Of a stretch of DNA of 64,000 nucleotides, positions 52,034 to 62,266 are shown in pieces. The stretch is from Parashewanella spongiae (GTDB lineage: Bacteria > Pseudomonadota > Gammaproteobacteria > Enterobacterales > Shewanellaceae): the NCBI RefSeq assembly GCF_004358345.1, contig NZ_CP037952.1, positions 1,860,001 through 1,924,000 on the forward strand. Reading direction: 5' to 3'. Each line of letters opens with the position of its first letter. Position 1 is the first letter of the stretch. The notes below the pieces were generated by a model that did no database searches, had not been told where the DNA came from, and saw nothing but the letters and a program-made list of their open reading frames with translations. A program made the translations under genes and the position numbers.

Positions 52034-53767
52034 CTAACTGCCACAGCCATCAGTATTTCTGGAGTTGATATAGCGAACATCTTTTGCTCTGTTAAAGTCG
52101 CCCGGGTCGAGCTGATCATGCTTTTTGATGAATTGATAAAGCATATCCGCATCAATAAAGCCGGTGTCTCTCGCCTTTTCCTTTAACTTTGGATATTTGT
52201 TACCGCCCGCCGCGTTATAGCTTGGGAGGGTAAATCGATATTTATCCTCTAGATTGAACGCTTTGCCTCCGACAGATTGGATATCAACATCTTTAGCTTT
52301 ACAGTCAACCGTCATCTTGATACCACTGAAGTGAGCAAAACCTCCTGAACCTCGAGTCTTAAGTGCAACTCTAGACAGATACTTCTTTAGTTCGAGCCCA
52401 TTCATTTCAGCTACAGTCACACTGTTAGAAAAAGGTTGCACCGTAAGGACATCACGATAGCGAATAGGTCCTTTTTTTATGCTGGCGCGAATACCGCCAG
52501 AGTTGATGATGCCAAAATCAGCTGGTACAGGAAGCTGAGTCTGAGCATGGGCTATCATTATGCCTAAAGGCATCGCTTGGTAACGAACAACCTTACGCTT
52601 ACCAATGAAATCTGCCTTGGCAACACCAATCTTCTCCCTTAACTTCATTTGACCATTACGCTGATAAGGGCGAAGCAGTTCAAGGGTTTCTTTATCCTTA
52701 GGAGTCAGCATATGAGCCGGATAGTGGGCACCAAACTTAGTTTCTGTATTCACAGGCACTAACTGGTATTTTGCCAAATGTAACTTACCACCATAGTATT
52801 CAAAATCGGCGCGACCAATGTACTTGCCCCATTCGTGGGCTTGCATGATCCAAGTGCCATTTTGACGATCAGGTCTACAAGGCTCATCTCGGCCATAATC
52901 TTCCACGTACTTGCCTGTGTCTCCTTCCATACAAACAGGCAACTGTGAATGTCCGCCAATGATGGCTTGGATTTGACCAGTTTTTAGGCTTTTAGCAAGG
53001 GCTACATCACCAGGGGCATTACTACCATGTTCCCCATTTTCATAGTGCCCCATATGGGTGAGACCGAAAATGAGATCTGGTTGATGCTTCTCTTCAAGTT
53101 CCGCTAAAACAGATTTCGCTTCAGTTTGAGCCGCTGTAAATTTTAGATATTCAACGAACTCTGGATTGCCTATTTCAGCGGTATGCTCGGTGGTAAGGCC
53201 AACGACGGCTAACTTCAAGCCTTGAATCTCGAAAAGCTTGTAGGGCTCAAAGTAACGCTTCCATTCACCATCTACTTGACGATAAATATTGGCCGATAAC
53301 CAAGGAAATTTTGACCAACCTCTCTGTTTGTCCATAACTGTTGATGGATTATCAAACTCATGGTTGCCAACGGCCATGGCGTCATAGCCAAGGTGGTTCA
53401 TGCCGATAAAATCGGGCTCAGCATCTTGCAGATCAGACTCAGGCACCCCAGTGTTAATGTCGCCACCTGAGAGTAATATCGTCTCTCCACCTTGTTCGGA
53501 GACCTCTTTGCGGATTTGGTCAAGTATAGTTTTACGCGCAGCCATACCATACTCACCTCTGGAGCCTTGCCAGAAACGGCCGTGATGATCGTTGGTATGC
53601 AGCAAGGTGAAGCGCTTACAATCATCACCTGCATTTTGACAGGCATAAGAGGCTGTCACCTTGAGCGCCTTTTCAACCTGTTTGTTACCACCGTCGATCA
53701 CTGCTGCCGCAAGGCCAATAGCAAATAAAGCAACAAACACGTAAGAAGGACGAAGTGAAGTATTCAT
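52034..53767 (-). CDS. ushA: Periplasmic 5'-nucleotidase/UDP-sugar hydrolase UshA
   Basis: 577 residues with an N-terminal signal sequence (YVFVALFAIGLAAAVI). The metallophosphatase motifs are LLHTNDHHGRFW, LLSGGDINTG, MAVGNHEFDNP, LTHMGHYENGEHG and IIGGHSQLPV. The C-terminal substrate domain carries SGGIRASIK and VTVQPFSN-type motifs (LTVQPFSNSV). Similarity to Escherichia coli UshA runs along the whole length (PESDLQDAEPDF, QAHEWGKYIGRADFE). It removes phosphate from nucleotides and cleaves UDP-sugars in the periplasm. Lying downstream of two secreted nucleases on the same strand, it can release nucleosides and phosphate from DNA digestion products. Confidence 0.92.
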   Translation of the reverse strand: MNTSLRPSYVFVALFAIGLAAAVIDGGNKQVEKALKVTASYACQNAGDDCKRFTLLHTNDHHGRFWQGSRGEYGMAARKTILDQIRKEVSEQGGETILLSGGDINTGVPESDLQDAEPDFIGMNHLGYDAMAVGNHEFDNPSTVMDKQRGWSKFPWLSANIYRQVDGEWKRYFEPYKLFEIQGLKLAVVGLTTEHTAEIGNPEFVEYLKFTAAQTEAKSVLAELEEKHQPDLIFGLTHMGHYENGEHGSNAPGDVALAKSLKTGQIQAIIGGHSQLPVCMEGDTGKYVEDYGRDEPCRPDRQNGTWIMQAHEWGKYIGRADFEYYGGKLHLAKYQLVPVNTETKFGAHYPAHMLTPKDKETLELLRPYQRNGQMKLREKIGVAKADFIGKRKVVRYQAMPLGIMIAHAQTQLPVPADFGIINSGGIRASIKKGPIRYRDVLTVQPFSNSVTVAEMNGLELKKYLSRVALKTRGSGGFAHFSGIKMTVDCKAKDVDIQSVGGKAFNLEDKYRFTLPSYNAAGGNKYPKLKEKARDTGFIDADMLYQFIKKHDQLDPGDFNRAKDVRYINSRNTDGCGS

Positions 53768-53804
53768 AATAATTCTTCAATATAATTAAGATATATCTGT
53801 TAAG

Positions 53805-53845
53805 TAAAAAAGCAGCACAAAGACGACTCCCAGTGCTGCTTTTTA
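53805..53845. terminator. Terminator between the EndA-type nuclease and ushA
   Basis: AAAAAAGCAGCAC and GTGCTGCTTTTT form a strong stem with T-runs on both strands, directly after the nuclease stop at 53862. It should end the nuclease transcript, so ushA probably has its own promoter. Confidence 0.8.
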
Positions 53846-53861
53846 TTCACTTAACGCATGA

Positions 53862-56522
53862 TTAGCTCTGGCGACGACGCTGCCAAAGCAGAGGTAGTAA
53901 CAGCGTCATAAGGCCACCTAAACTACCTGCACCATCAGGCTTCTTCCAACCTTCTTCAGGAGTGTTAGTTACCTTAATGCTCACTGACTTACTGAAGCTT
54001 TCTTCGCCAACAGTTGTAGTAAGTTCGAATACAAGATCTTGATCGATACTTACGCTTGGAGAAGTCACATCAAGTGTTAGATCAGTTGCAGTAAACTCAG
54101 CCGCAGAACCAGCAACCTGTTTCCAGCTGTACGTTGCACCTTCAGGAGCATCAGCAACAGTCGCTGTAATGGTTGTTTTCTCACCTTCGTTAATTGTAGT
54201 TGTACCAGCAAACTCAACATCAAAAGTTAAAGGTACGTTAACAACCTTGATGCTAACCGTTTTAGTGTTTTGCAATGTATCGTTGCTGATAGTGAGAGTG
54301 AAACTCAAAGTTTCATCTGATTTTACTTTTGGCGCAGTCAAAGATAGTACGGCATCAGTGCCCACTTCCGTTTTTTCTTCGCCAATTACCTGTTCCCACT
54401 TATAAGTAAGAGTAACGTCTTCACCTGCAGTAAGCGCAGAAGCATCAATAATATATGCACTTTCTTCGTTTACAGTTTCAGGAACAACAATCTTACCTTC
54501 TAAGTCCAAGCTAGGAGCTGGGGCAGATTCATCACCACAAGCAGCACCATAAACCTGTTGTACTAACTCTGGGCGGTCAATAAATGGGTTACGGTTACCT
54601 TGATATTTATAAACTTCGTTATTGCGATTATTCTCGAAGTCAGATACTGGATCGGCTTCATGCCAAGCGTATAAATCACACAATGTACCGATTACAGGGT
54701 TTTTATCATCTTCTGAGGTGGTTAGATGATCTACAGCCACTAGATCAGGCATACCAGTAATTGCAGTATCAGTGCCTTGATAGCGAGTATCCATATACAT
54801 GATCATACGCGCGACATCACCTTTCATCTCATCACGAGGCTCCCAGCAATCTTTAGCTTTATCTAGGTAGTTACCTGTACCTTTACCATCGAACTGAACT
54901 TCTTCACCTGTATCCTTACATGCACCAAAATCGTTGTTGCTGCGTTTAGTATTGATACCTGTGTCCGCTGGACGCAAGTGATGAGCATCAGTAAAGCCCC
55001 ATTGTGATTCGCTTGGGAAGCCATGACTTTTAGCCCAAACGTGTTCACGGTTCCATTTACCTACAGCGCTACCGCTTTGTTGGTTGCTGAACTTAGAAAT
55101 AGATTTACCCGTGTAGATCTCAATCACATTTTTATCATTAGCAGGGTCTTGGTCTGCGTAAGTCAATACGCTCCAAACCTGCTTATAAGTTAGCTGTTTG
55201 TGATCTTTGGCAATAACGGTAGACAAAGTATTTTTGAGTGCCTCTGCATTAGCAAAGTCACCACTCAGTACATCTGAGTAATAAACTTCATCATTGAAAG
55301 TTTCTGGATCAGCTACTGGTGTCAATATTTCACAGTTTGTACAAGGTCCAGTTTCAGGATCTGGCGTTGGCTCTGGATCAGGGTTTGGTTCAGGATTTGA
55401 GTCATCACATGCGCTCTCACCAGCACAACCAAGGCCGTCAGCAGTATTTATATCAAATACAGCCCACTGATCGCCAGTTGGGAAATCAGCTGCTGCATCA
55501 GTATCACCAGAAGTTACACTTACTTTACGTCGTAATGTTTTATCCTTACTGGAAAAGTCAGCGTTACTTGAATCTTTCCATTCAGAACCAGGATCTTCTC
55601 CTAATTTACCGAATCGGTCGATTACTGCATCATCCTTTGTTAGAACTAAGGTATCATCACCGTTGAACCAAGTAATTTGAGATGCGGTGCCGACCTTAAA
55701 ATCATCTCCGGCATCAGCATTATGGAAAACAATACTCTTACCAGCATCCAATGTGCCGCTCAGAGTTTCCGTCTTTCCAGCTTCAGTTTTACCATTGAAA
55801 TAAAGGTTTAGCTTGTAAACGTTAGCATCCAGATCAATAGCGCTACCACCAACATTAGAAATCTCAATAGCTTTATTGCTAGCACCGCCTTCTACGTATT
55901 CAGTAATCAACAGCACACCAGGTGTAGATGTTGAGTTACAAGCATCTACGCCTGAACAACCAAGACCATCTGAAGTATTTTTATCAAATACTTCCCATTG
56001 GTCTCCGCTTGGAAAATCAGCAGTTGTTTCAGAATCACCAACGGTTACACTTGCTTTACGGCGTAACGTTCTATCCTTACTTGTGAAATCAGCGTTGTCT
56101 GCATCTTTCCACTCAGAACCAGGATCTTCACCTAGTTTACCGAATCGATCGATAACACTGTCATCCTTGGTTAATACGATAGTGTCATCACCATTAAACC
56201 AAGTGATCTGGGACGCTATACCAACTTTAAAATCATCACCGGCATCAGCATTATGGTAAACAATGCTCTCACCTGCACCTAATGTACCGCTTAGCGTTTC
56301 TGTCTTTCCAACTTCAGTCTTGCCGTTGAAGTAAAGGTTTAGCTTATAAACGTTGGCACCTAAATCGATAGCACTGTTACCTACATTAGAAATCTCCAAT
56401 GCTTTATTACTGCCGCCACCCTCAACGTACTCAGTAATAACTAGATTAGCATTCGCCGCTGTAGACAAAGTACCCAAAACCATAGCTGTCGCCGCAGCAA
56501 CTGCATTCATTTTAATTTTCAT
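53862..56522 (-). CDS. Extracellular nuclease, EndA/NucM type, with lamin-tail domains
   Basis: 886 residues. Signal peptide (AAATAMVLGTLSTAANA), then two lamin-tail domains (LVITEYVEGGGSNKALEI at ~27; LLITEYVEGGASNKAIEI at ~205) that are close copies in protein and DNA. An Asn/Asp-Pro-rich linker follows. The endonuclease I domain at ~390-640 has the catalytic site WNREHVWAKSHGF with later DAHHLRPAD and NNDFG. PKD-like modules fill residues ~660-850. The C-terminus is GlyGly-CTERM (GAGSLGG, hydrophobic helix, RRR), processed by rhombosortase and exported by type II secretion. It degrades extracellular DNA. The tandem lamin-tail duplication is unusual. Confidence 0.9.
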   Translation of the reverse strand: MKIKMNAVAAATAMVLGTLSTAANANLVITEYVEGGGSNKALEISNVGNSAIDLGANVYKLNLYFNGKTEVGKTETLSGTLGAGESIVYHNADAGDDFKVGIASQITWFNGDDTIVLTKDDSVIDRFGKLGEDPGSEWKDADNADFTSKDRTLRRKASVTVGDSETTADFPSGDQWEVFDKNTSDGLGCSGVDACNSTSTPGVLLITEYVEGGASNKAIEISNVGGSAIDLDANVYKLNLYFNGKTEAGKTETLSGTLDAGKSIVFHNADAGDDFKVGTASQITWFNGDDTLVLTKDDAVIDRFGKLGEDPGSEWKDSSNADFSSKDKTLRRKVSVTSGDTDAAADFPTGDQWAVFDINTADGLGCAGESACDDSNPEPNPDPEPTPDPETGPCTNCEILTPVADPETFNDEVYYSDVLSGDFANAEALKNTLSTVIAKDHKQLTYKQVWSVLTYADQDPANDKNVIEIYTGKSISKFSNQQSGSAVGKWNREHVWAKSHGFPSESQWGFTDAHHLRPADTGINTKRSNNDFGACKDTGEEVQFDGKGTGNYLDKAKDCWEPRDEMKGDVARMIMYMDTRYQGTDTAITGMPDLVAVDHLTTSEDDKNPVIGTLCDLYAWHEADPVSDFENNRNNEVYKYQGNRNPFIDRPELVQQVYGAACGDESAPAPSLDLEGKIVVPETVNEESAYIIDASALTAGEDVTLTYKWEQVIGEEKTEVGTDAVLSLTAPKVKSDETLSFTLTISNDTLQNTKTVSIKVVNVPLTFDVEFAGTTTINEGEKTTITATVADAPEGATYSWKQVAGSAAEFTATDLTLDVTSPSVSIDQDLVFELTTTVGEESFSKSVSIKVTNTPEEGWKKPDGAGSLGGLMTLLLPLLWQRRRQS

Positions 56523-56595
56523 AATGTTATCTCTTTTTAATTTTTATAAGAAGCGCACTGCCTTAGAGCAGGCGCTTCACTGTCGAGAACAATGC

Positions 56596-59500
56596 TTATT
56601 TGCGTAGACGACGGCGCACTGCAGCAAGTCCGAACAGGGATAACAAGCTGATGAAACCAGCGCTACCAGCTTTACCATTACCACCAGTGTGATCGACTTC
56701 TTCTTCGATAATGTCTGGAATCAAGCTGTCGCGGTTAGATACCTTCGCTTGGAACGTTTGCTCAGATCCCTCCACAAGTTTGCCATCACGTTGAAGGCTA
56801 ACAGTAACGTCGTAGATAGCTGATGGCGCACCAAATACCTCAAAATTCACTAATGCTGTAGTGTCATTAGAAATGACAACATTAGGGAGTACCATTTGAG
56901 TTAAATCTAAGCGCTCTTCATCATTTTCAGGGCTCATACTGACAGTCGCAACATCCCCAACTTGAGCAGAGATACCAGCAGGGATCTGATAAGGAACCGT
57001 TAGCAGTTTTCTAAGCTTTGGTAGGTATAGCGGCACATCTTTATCCGTATCTCCCGGCTTATAGCTAAGGGTAAGTAGTGCAGGGTCGTGATCTGATGCA
57101 CGATAGATATCAGGTCTGTAGAACTTATGCGCACCTGTACCGTCAATGGTGCCTTTAAAGCTGTTTTGGTAGTCGTATAGACCTGTTTCAGCTGCATTTA
57201 CGTGCCAGTCAGTAGCATCAATTACACGATCTTTAAGCGATGGAGAGACCAAAATGTGGTCAAGCGAACCAATTTCGTCACTGAAAGAGTAACTCCAAGG
57301 TGTCTTGCCTTTTTCTTTGAACTTTTCACCAACAATATCGATGTAACCGTAAGTCTTAGTAATGGTTGCTGGAGAACCATCTTCGTTAAACTGAGGCTTA
57401 GGTCCTAAGAACGTGTGGCTAGCAGTAACAATCGTTTTGTTACGTGGGTTTTCAGTCAGAACTAGAACAGGATCTTCTTTTCCGTAAGCGTTTAAGTCAC
57501 CAAGGATGATCTTATCGCCAGGAATGTCTTCCATCTCTTCACCTAAGTGAACAGCACCGGCAACACGGAATTCAGCACAAGAACCTTGGAAGTCTGCATC
57601 TGGAGCATTACGATTGTTCCAAGTTGTTGCGTCACCAAACTCAACACCTTGCCATTCTTCCCAACACGTAGAACCTTTTGACTTAAGGTGATTTACAGCT
57701 AGGGTTAGGCGCTTACCTGTTTGGTTTACAACAAAGGTTACAACCAAAGCATCACGGTGATAGTTTTGACCATTCTCAAGAATCTCTTGGTTTTGATCTT
57801 TAATCACTTCGCCTAAATCGTTGACGATTGTTGGTGCTTTTTGTTGAGGCATTGGGATAACGCGGGTGCGCTCAATGCTCAATTTACTTGGGCGATAGAT
57901 AATACCTGTTGCAATGGCGTCAGAGCCAATAGCGTCTAGGTTATCCAGCATTTGGTTACCGTTGTTATCAAAGCCAACGAATACATAACGGTTTTCTGTA
58001 GAAGTAGGCCCGTTGTTATCTCGAGCACGCTCATCCACATACAGGACGTTAACTTCGTTTACAATTTCAGCGATAGCACTTTCAGCACCAAAACCGTTGT
58101 TTTCGATTTCCATAAATGCCATAACATCAGCATCTTGGGCACGAATAATTTCAACTAACTTGGTTCTTTGGTTAATGTACTCATCGAAGCTCTCAGCACC
58201 ACGACTTTGACCAAATCTATTGTTATCGCCACCAAACGGAGAGTTAAAGAAGTTGAACAAGTTTTGGCTAGAAATACGAATAGCAAAATCGTCTTCTGCA
58301 ACTTCCTCACTAAGCTCAGGCTCGTCTGTACGAGGTAAGTTATGAATGAAGTTAGCACTTGTTAAATCGTTGCTGATAGTTAAGCTGTAGTCTTGCTCAA
58401 ATTTATCAGTACCTGCGATTAACTCAGTCTCATATTGGCTGATCATACCCTGAGCATTAATAAGGCTATCGTCAATGCGAACGTAGTTAGTGTGTGGGTC
58501 ACTGTTAAAATCAGGGTAATAAGGTAGAACATCATTACTTGCTTTAGTAGCACTTTCAATCACTAAACGATAGTCATTGTTTTGCTCATAAGCCGCTTTA
58601 GACTCTGGGCTACCTGCCACATACAAGTGGTTAGGCTGTAAGTTAGGGCGTTTATAAGCCGCTACCATGTTGTTACGAGTATTACCACTGTCAAACAAGA
58701 AGTTAAAGCTGAAGCTACGCGTAATACGCATATCTTGCTTACCTTCAGTATTTTCATCTAAATCTTCAGGCAGATTAACGAACATACCTTCGTAACGTTC
58801 TAAGGTCTTGTCGAAAGAACCATTATCAGAGCTAATTACCTTAATATCGGTAGCTTGAGTAGCAATGTCAGTATCGGTAACATTCCAAGCAAAAGCTGTG
58901 TCTGCAGACAGTTGAGTTTGACCGCCAAATTCAGCTACTTTACTACCAATACAGATAGTTTGACCAACTTTAAGATCGCCAGCAGCGCTGGTGCTAACGA
59001 AGATACCATCAGATGTTTCAGGGTTACCATCTGGAGTGATATTGCGAAGATAGAAACCCTCATTTGGGATAGCTCCCATCGCAGAGATAATACCTTCTAC
59101 CGCCACTCTTTCATCTGACTCAGTTTTGCCTTCTGCGATTAACGGCGAAGTAAAACCTGTACCTTGAACTTGGCTAGGAGACATGATTGTATTCTGGTCG
59201 CTAGGACATTCGAAGATGTCCATGATGTCTTCTACATCAGCAGCTGGAAGCTCTGATTTACCTAAGTCATCGGTTCTTAATGGCAGAATTTGTTGCCATT
59301 GAGTGATGTCGAAAGTCGCAGCTTGTGCAGGAATAGCACCTTCTGCAGTCAATTTACGGCGTAAAGTGGTATTTGGAGCCCACTTACTGCCTTCCCCTTC
59401 CATACCTACGCGGTCAATAACTGTGTCATTATTCGTCAGGTAGAAGCCATCATCACTGCTTAAGAACAGATTAGTAAATCTGTCTTTACCTTCGGCGACT

Positions 59501-59841
59501 AGAACTTGACCACCGTTTTCTTCAATATCGGCTTTAAAGTCGTCTTTAGCGAATTTGTTTACTACAACGACTGATTCACCTGGCTCAAGTACAACACCAG
59601 TGAGAAGCTGAGTACCATCACCTTTTTGCAGTTTGTTGTTAAATCTGCCATTTGAATGCTGGAAAGCAACAACTGAATCGTCAAAGGTATAAGCTGCGCT
59701 ACCAGTGTTAGTGATCTCAACAGTACCAACTTCGCCATTTGAACTTTGTGTCATTTCAGTGATCAGCAGATCATTAACATCAGCAAAAGCGCCCATGCTG
59801 ATAGTGCTGGCAATGGCCAGCGATAAGAAACTTTTTTTCAT
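56596..59841 (-). CDS. exeM: ExeM-type extracellular DNase
   Basis: 1081 residues. Signal peptide (SFLSLAIASTISMGAFA), an N-terminal lamin-tail domain (LLITEMTQSSNGEVGTVEI), an OB-like middle region, then an endonuclease/exonuclease/phosphatase domain at ~540-940. There AFMEIENNGF supplies the Glu, VNHLKSKG and ILGDLNAYG the metal-binding residues, and RASDHDPALL the catalytic His. The C-terminus is GlyGly-CTERM (GNGKAGSAG, helix, RRRLRK). Architecture and length match Shewanella ExeM, a cell-surface or secreted nuclease active in biofilm DNA turnover. It sits between the porin and the EndA-type nuclease on the same strand. Confidence 0.9.
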   Translation of the reverse strand: MKKSFLSLAIASTISMGAFADVNDLLITEMTQSSNGEVGTVEITNTGSAAYTFDDSVVAFQHSNGRFNNKLQKGDGTQLLTGVVLEPGESVVVVNKFAKDDFKADIEENGGQVLVAEGKDRFTNLFLSSDDGFYLTNNDTVIDRVGMEGEGSKWAPNTTLRRKLTAEGAIPAQAATFDITQWQQILPLRTDDLGKSELPAADVEDIMDIFECPSDQNTIMSPSQVQGTGFTSPLIAEGKTESDERVAVEGIISAMGAIPNEGFYLRNITPDGNPETSDGIFVSTSAAGDLKVGQTICIGSKVAEFGGQTQLSADTAFAWNVTDTDIATQATDIKVISSDNGSFDKTLERYEGMFVNLPEDLDENTEGKQDMRITRSFSFNFLFDSGNTRNNMVAAYKRPNLQPNHLYVAGSPESKAAYEQNNDYRLVIESATKASNDVLPYYPDFNSDPHTNYVRIDDSLINAQGMISQYETELIAGTDKFEQDYSLTISNDLTSANFIHNLPRTDEPELSEEVAEDDFAIRISSQNLFNFFNSPFGGDNNRFGQSRGAESFDEYINQRTKLVEIIRAQDADVMAFMEIENNGFGAESAIAEIVNEVNVLYVDERARDNNGPTSTENRYVFVGFDNNGNQMLDNLDAIGSDAIATGIIYRPSKLSIERTRVIPMPQQKAPTIVNDLGEVIKDQNQEILENGQNYHRDALVVTFVVNQTGKRLTLAVNHLKSKGSTCWEEWQGVEFGDATTWNNRNAPDADFQGSCAEFRVAGAVHLGEEMEDIPGDKIILGDLNAYGKEDPVLVLTENPRNKTIVTASHTFLGPKPQFNEDGSPATITKTYGYIDIVGEKFKEKGKTPWSYSFSDEIGSLDHILVSPSLKDRVIDATDWHVNAAETGLYDYQNSFKGTIDGTGAHKFYRPDIYRASDHDPALLTLSYKPGDTDKDVPLYLPKLRKLLTVPYQIPAGISAQVGDVATVSMSPENDEERLDLTQMVLPNVVISNDTTALVNFEVFGAPSAIYDVTVSLQRDGKLVEGSEQTFQAKVSNRDSLIPDIIEEEVDHTGGNGKAGSAGFISLLSLFGLAAVRRRLRK

Positions 59842-59874
59842 AATGAACTCTATAAAACTTGGATTAGATTCGGA

Positions 59875-60927
59875 TTAGAAATACATACGCGCGTAAGCGT
59901 AAGCCGCTTCAGGGGCTTCGCCTACTCGGCCTTCTAGAGACAGTACGATGTCACGGGCAGGACGATAGTTGAAACCTAAGCTGGCCCAACGACGCTCTTT
60001 TCCGTACTCAGCAGGTAGCTCTGAATAATCGTAATTAGGACCAATAAGATCCCAGCCTTCGTATTCTTCGTGGTTTACAGAGCTGATTAACTCCCAGCGT
60101 TCACCCAGATCATACTTGGCACTCACTGTCATACCTATGTTACGGAAGGTCTGATAATCTAAATATACGTCACCACTTCTTTGGGTAGACAAGTCTTCAT
60201 CTTCTAAAAAGCCATTGAAACCAAGAGATAAATTCGGCATTAACTTGAGGCGAACACCTAAACCAACTTGCTTCTGTTCGCCATATCTACTGACGCCGTT
60301 GGAACCGCCACGAGTTTCTAAGCCCACGACAACAGATAACATGTCTGACATCCAACCTGCATATCCGTTAATGATGTCACCTTGCAGGGCACCACTCTTA
60401 TGTTCACCGTCATATGAATATGAGGTACCAAAAATAAGATTTTCAAACTTAGCTTGATACTTTATGGTGTTCTCTTGGTCACCCGCTTCACCAGTTTCAA
60501 CAGATTTATTGAATGTGAAATCACCAAAGTGGTCGAAATCATCGAATGCAGTGTCAGTTAAGCCTACTTCGATCCACTGCTGCTCAGTGATGAGATAGCC
60601 GACGTACATTTTGTCGACCGCCAGCTCGAACTCACCGTCGCCGCCAAGCCAATTACGACGCTGGTAATCCAGCTCTAGGCGATAAGTGAACTGTTCACGT
60701 TGACCCTCTACGCCCATAGTCGCAAAACTATCATCCACATAGCCTTTAGTGTCGTAGAACTCATCGTGGTTATAATCTGGATTAGTATCAAAATGGCCAC
60801 CTACACCGACTTCGCCATATAAGCGAATGTGATCACCTTGACTGTCACCATCTAGTATTACAGCGCTTGCTGAAGCCGCACTAAACATAGTGAGGATAGC
60901 GATTGCAATTGTTGATTTTTTTAACAT
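59875..60927 (-). CDS. Outer-membrane porin
   Basis: 350 residues with a signal peptide (TIAIAILTMFSAASASA). Alternating amphipathic beta strands follow (IRLYGEVGVGGHFDT at the start, YRLELDYQRRNW and others), with a C-terminal Phe (YAYARMYF), the hallmark of trimeric porins. The channel probably passes small anions or nucleotides; specificity cannot be read from sequence. First gene of the porin-nuclease-nuclease-UshA set, 33 bp upstream of exeM. Confidence 0.85.
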   Translation of the reverse strand: MLKKSTIAIAILTMFSAASASAVILDGDSQGDHIRLYGEVGVGGHFDTNPDYNHDEFYDTKGYVDDSFATMGVEGQREQFTYRLELDYQRRNWLGGDGEFELAVDKMYVGYLITEQQWIEVGLTDTAFDDFDHFGDFTFNKSVETGEAGDQENTIKYQAKFENLIFGTSYSYDGEHKSGALQGDIINGYAGWMSDMLSVVVGLETRGGSNGVSRYGEQKQVGLGVRLKLMPNLSLGFNGFLEDEDLSTQRSGDVYLDYQTFRNIGMTVSAKYDLGERWELISSVNHEEYEGWDLIGPNYDYSELPAEYGKERRWASLGFNYRPARDIVLSLEGRVGEAPEAAYAYARMYF

Positions 60928-61789
60928 TACTGTTACTTCCGATTAGTAATTTGTCAGCCCATATTTGAAGGCCGAATTCAAAATTAAAAATGTTTTCAAC
61001 ATGGATTTACGTAATAAAATCAATAACGATTTGATATACACAACATCTGAAATGTCGAATATGCAGTGCAGATGATTATGTGAAGTTCAAGGTGTAGTTG
61101 TGGGCAAATAGTGTACTATTTTAAGCCAATACAACTCTGAATTTTCATAACTACCTGTACAGAAATCACGCAAAGCTCAGGTTTATTAAACTGCTAGCTG
61201 TTCAAGTCAGTGGAGAGTTCGATGGCGGAAACGCCGAGAGTGTTATCATAAATTTCATCATTTTAACCCCTGTTATTATAATGTTTACGCTATTTTTATC
61301 TAGCAACGCTGGATTTTACAGGGATACAACATAAATAAAAGTGACATATGTAGGACTATTGAGTGAGTGCTTGTTTTTTAACCAGAATTCTCAAGGCTAG
61401 TTTTAAGAAGTTTTTAAAAAACTAAATGCTCATAAAAAGGTGCTCGTGTTTAAAAACGGTAAAATAGAACAGCTTAGCTTAACAAATAATACCCATTTTA
61501 AATTCTATTGACGGTCCGGAATGACAAAAAGTAAATAAGCCGTAATGAAGTTTTTTATAATGACAAAAACTCGTTAAATTACTGGAATAGGTTTAACCTA
61601 AACGTTCATGATAGGCATAGATGTCATATGCGTTTACTTTGACTACTATTTTTCTATCACCCTACACCATGAAAATTGTATTCGCTGAGATTTGAAAATT
61701 ATTTCCAACCTAAAGCTAAAGACGAAGTAATTTTTAGCTTTTATGCTTTCACTAACAGGTTCGGGAATAGGTGTTAGTGGCTATTTACA
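60928..61789. other. Intergenic region upstream of the porin
   Basis: About 860 bp without a gene or known repeat. It should hold the promoter of the porin operon near 60940-61140; no regulator site could be assigned with confidence. The rest is AT-rich with no long hairpin. Confidence 0.4.
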
Positions 61790-62266
61790 CGGTAAACATC
61801 AGTTGAACGCTGAGTATATGAGTAATACCAATTACAGTAATTAATCTCTCACTCAGCAAGAGATAAAGGGGTTTCAGTGCAAGGCACAAGCTCGAAGTAC
61901 TATATTCCCTACGGGCGCGATACAAAGCTGGTGTTCAACGCACTTCGTGCTTTTGTCGGGATAATTCAAGTGCTTGTAACGCAGTAATGGAACCCTTTAG
62001 CCTTGCCCTTCGGGAGCTTGTATGTGCTCACTTTGGTTTATAACGAATACTTCTCAAAATTGTCTTGACGTAGCAATGTAATATCGACATCTGTGTATGT
62101 CGGTAACAACTATGCCTTCATCAATTTCGATTGCACTTTGAGCACATACATAGCTCTGAGTTGAGCATTTAATTACTGTAATAGGTATAACTACTTGCTG
62201 TAAGCTACGCCTTACTATCAGCCATTTTTTCTACGCTTGAGAACGTAGTCAACTGATGTTTCTAGG
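61790..62266. repeat. Family C MITE interrupted by a family B MITE
   Basis: The left part (AACATCAGTTGAACGCTGAG, to 61825) and the right part (ACTACTTGCTGTAAGC, 62190 onward, to GTCAACTGATGTTTCTAGG at 62266) are the two halves of a family C copy. A family B element (61826-62188) lies between. This is the reverse of the nesting at 49526. Confidence 0.8.
61826..62188. repeat. Family B MITE inserted in a family C MITE
   Basis: Begins TACCAATTACAGTAATTAA and ends AATTACTGTAATAGGTA. It is intact apart from minor end changes. Confidence 0.85.

Noticed and set aside
55319-55666. Plus-strand ORF with Gln/His-rich product
   Set aside because: It is antisense to the nuclease linker and lamin-tail repeat.
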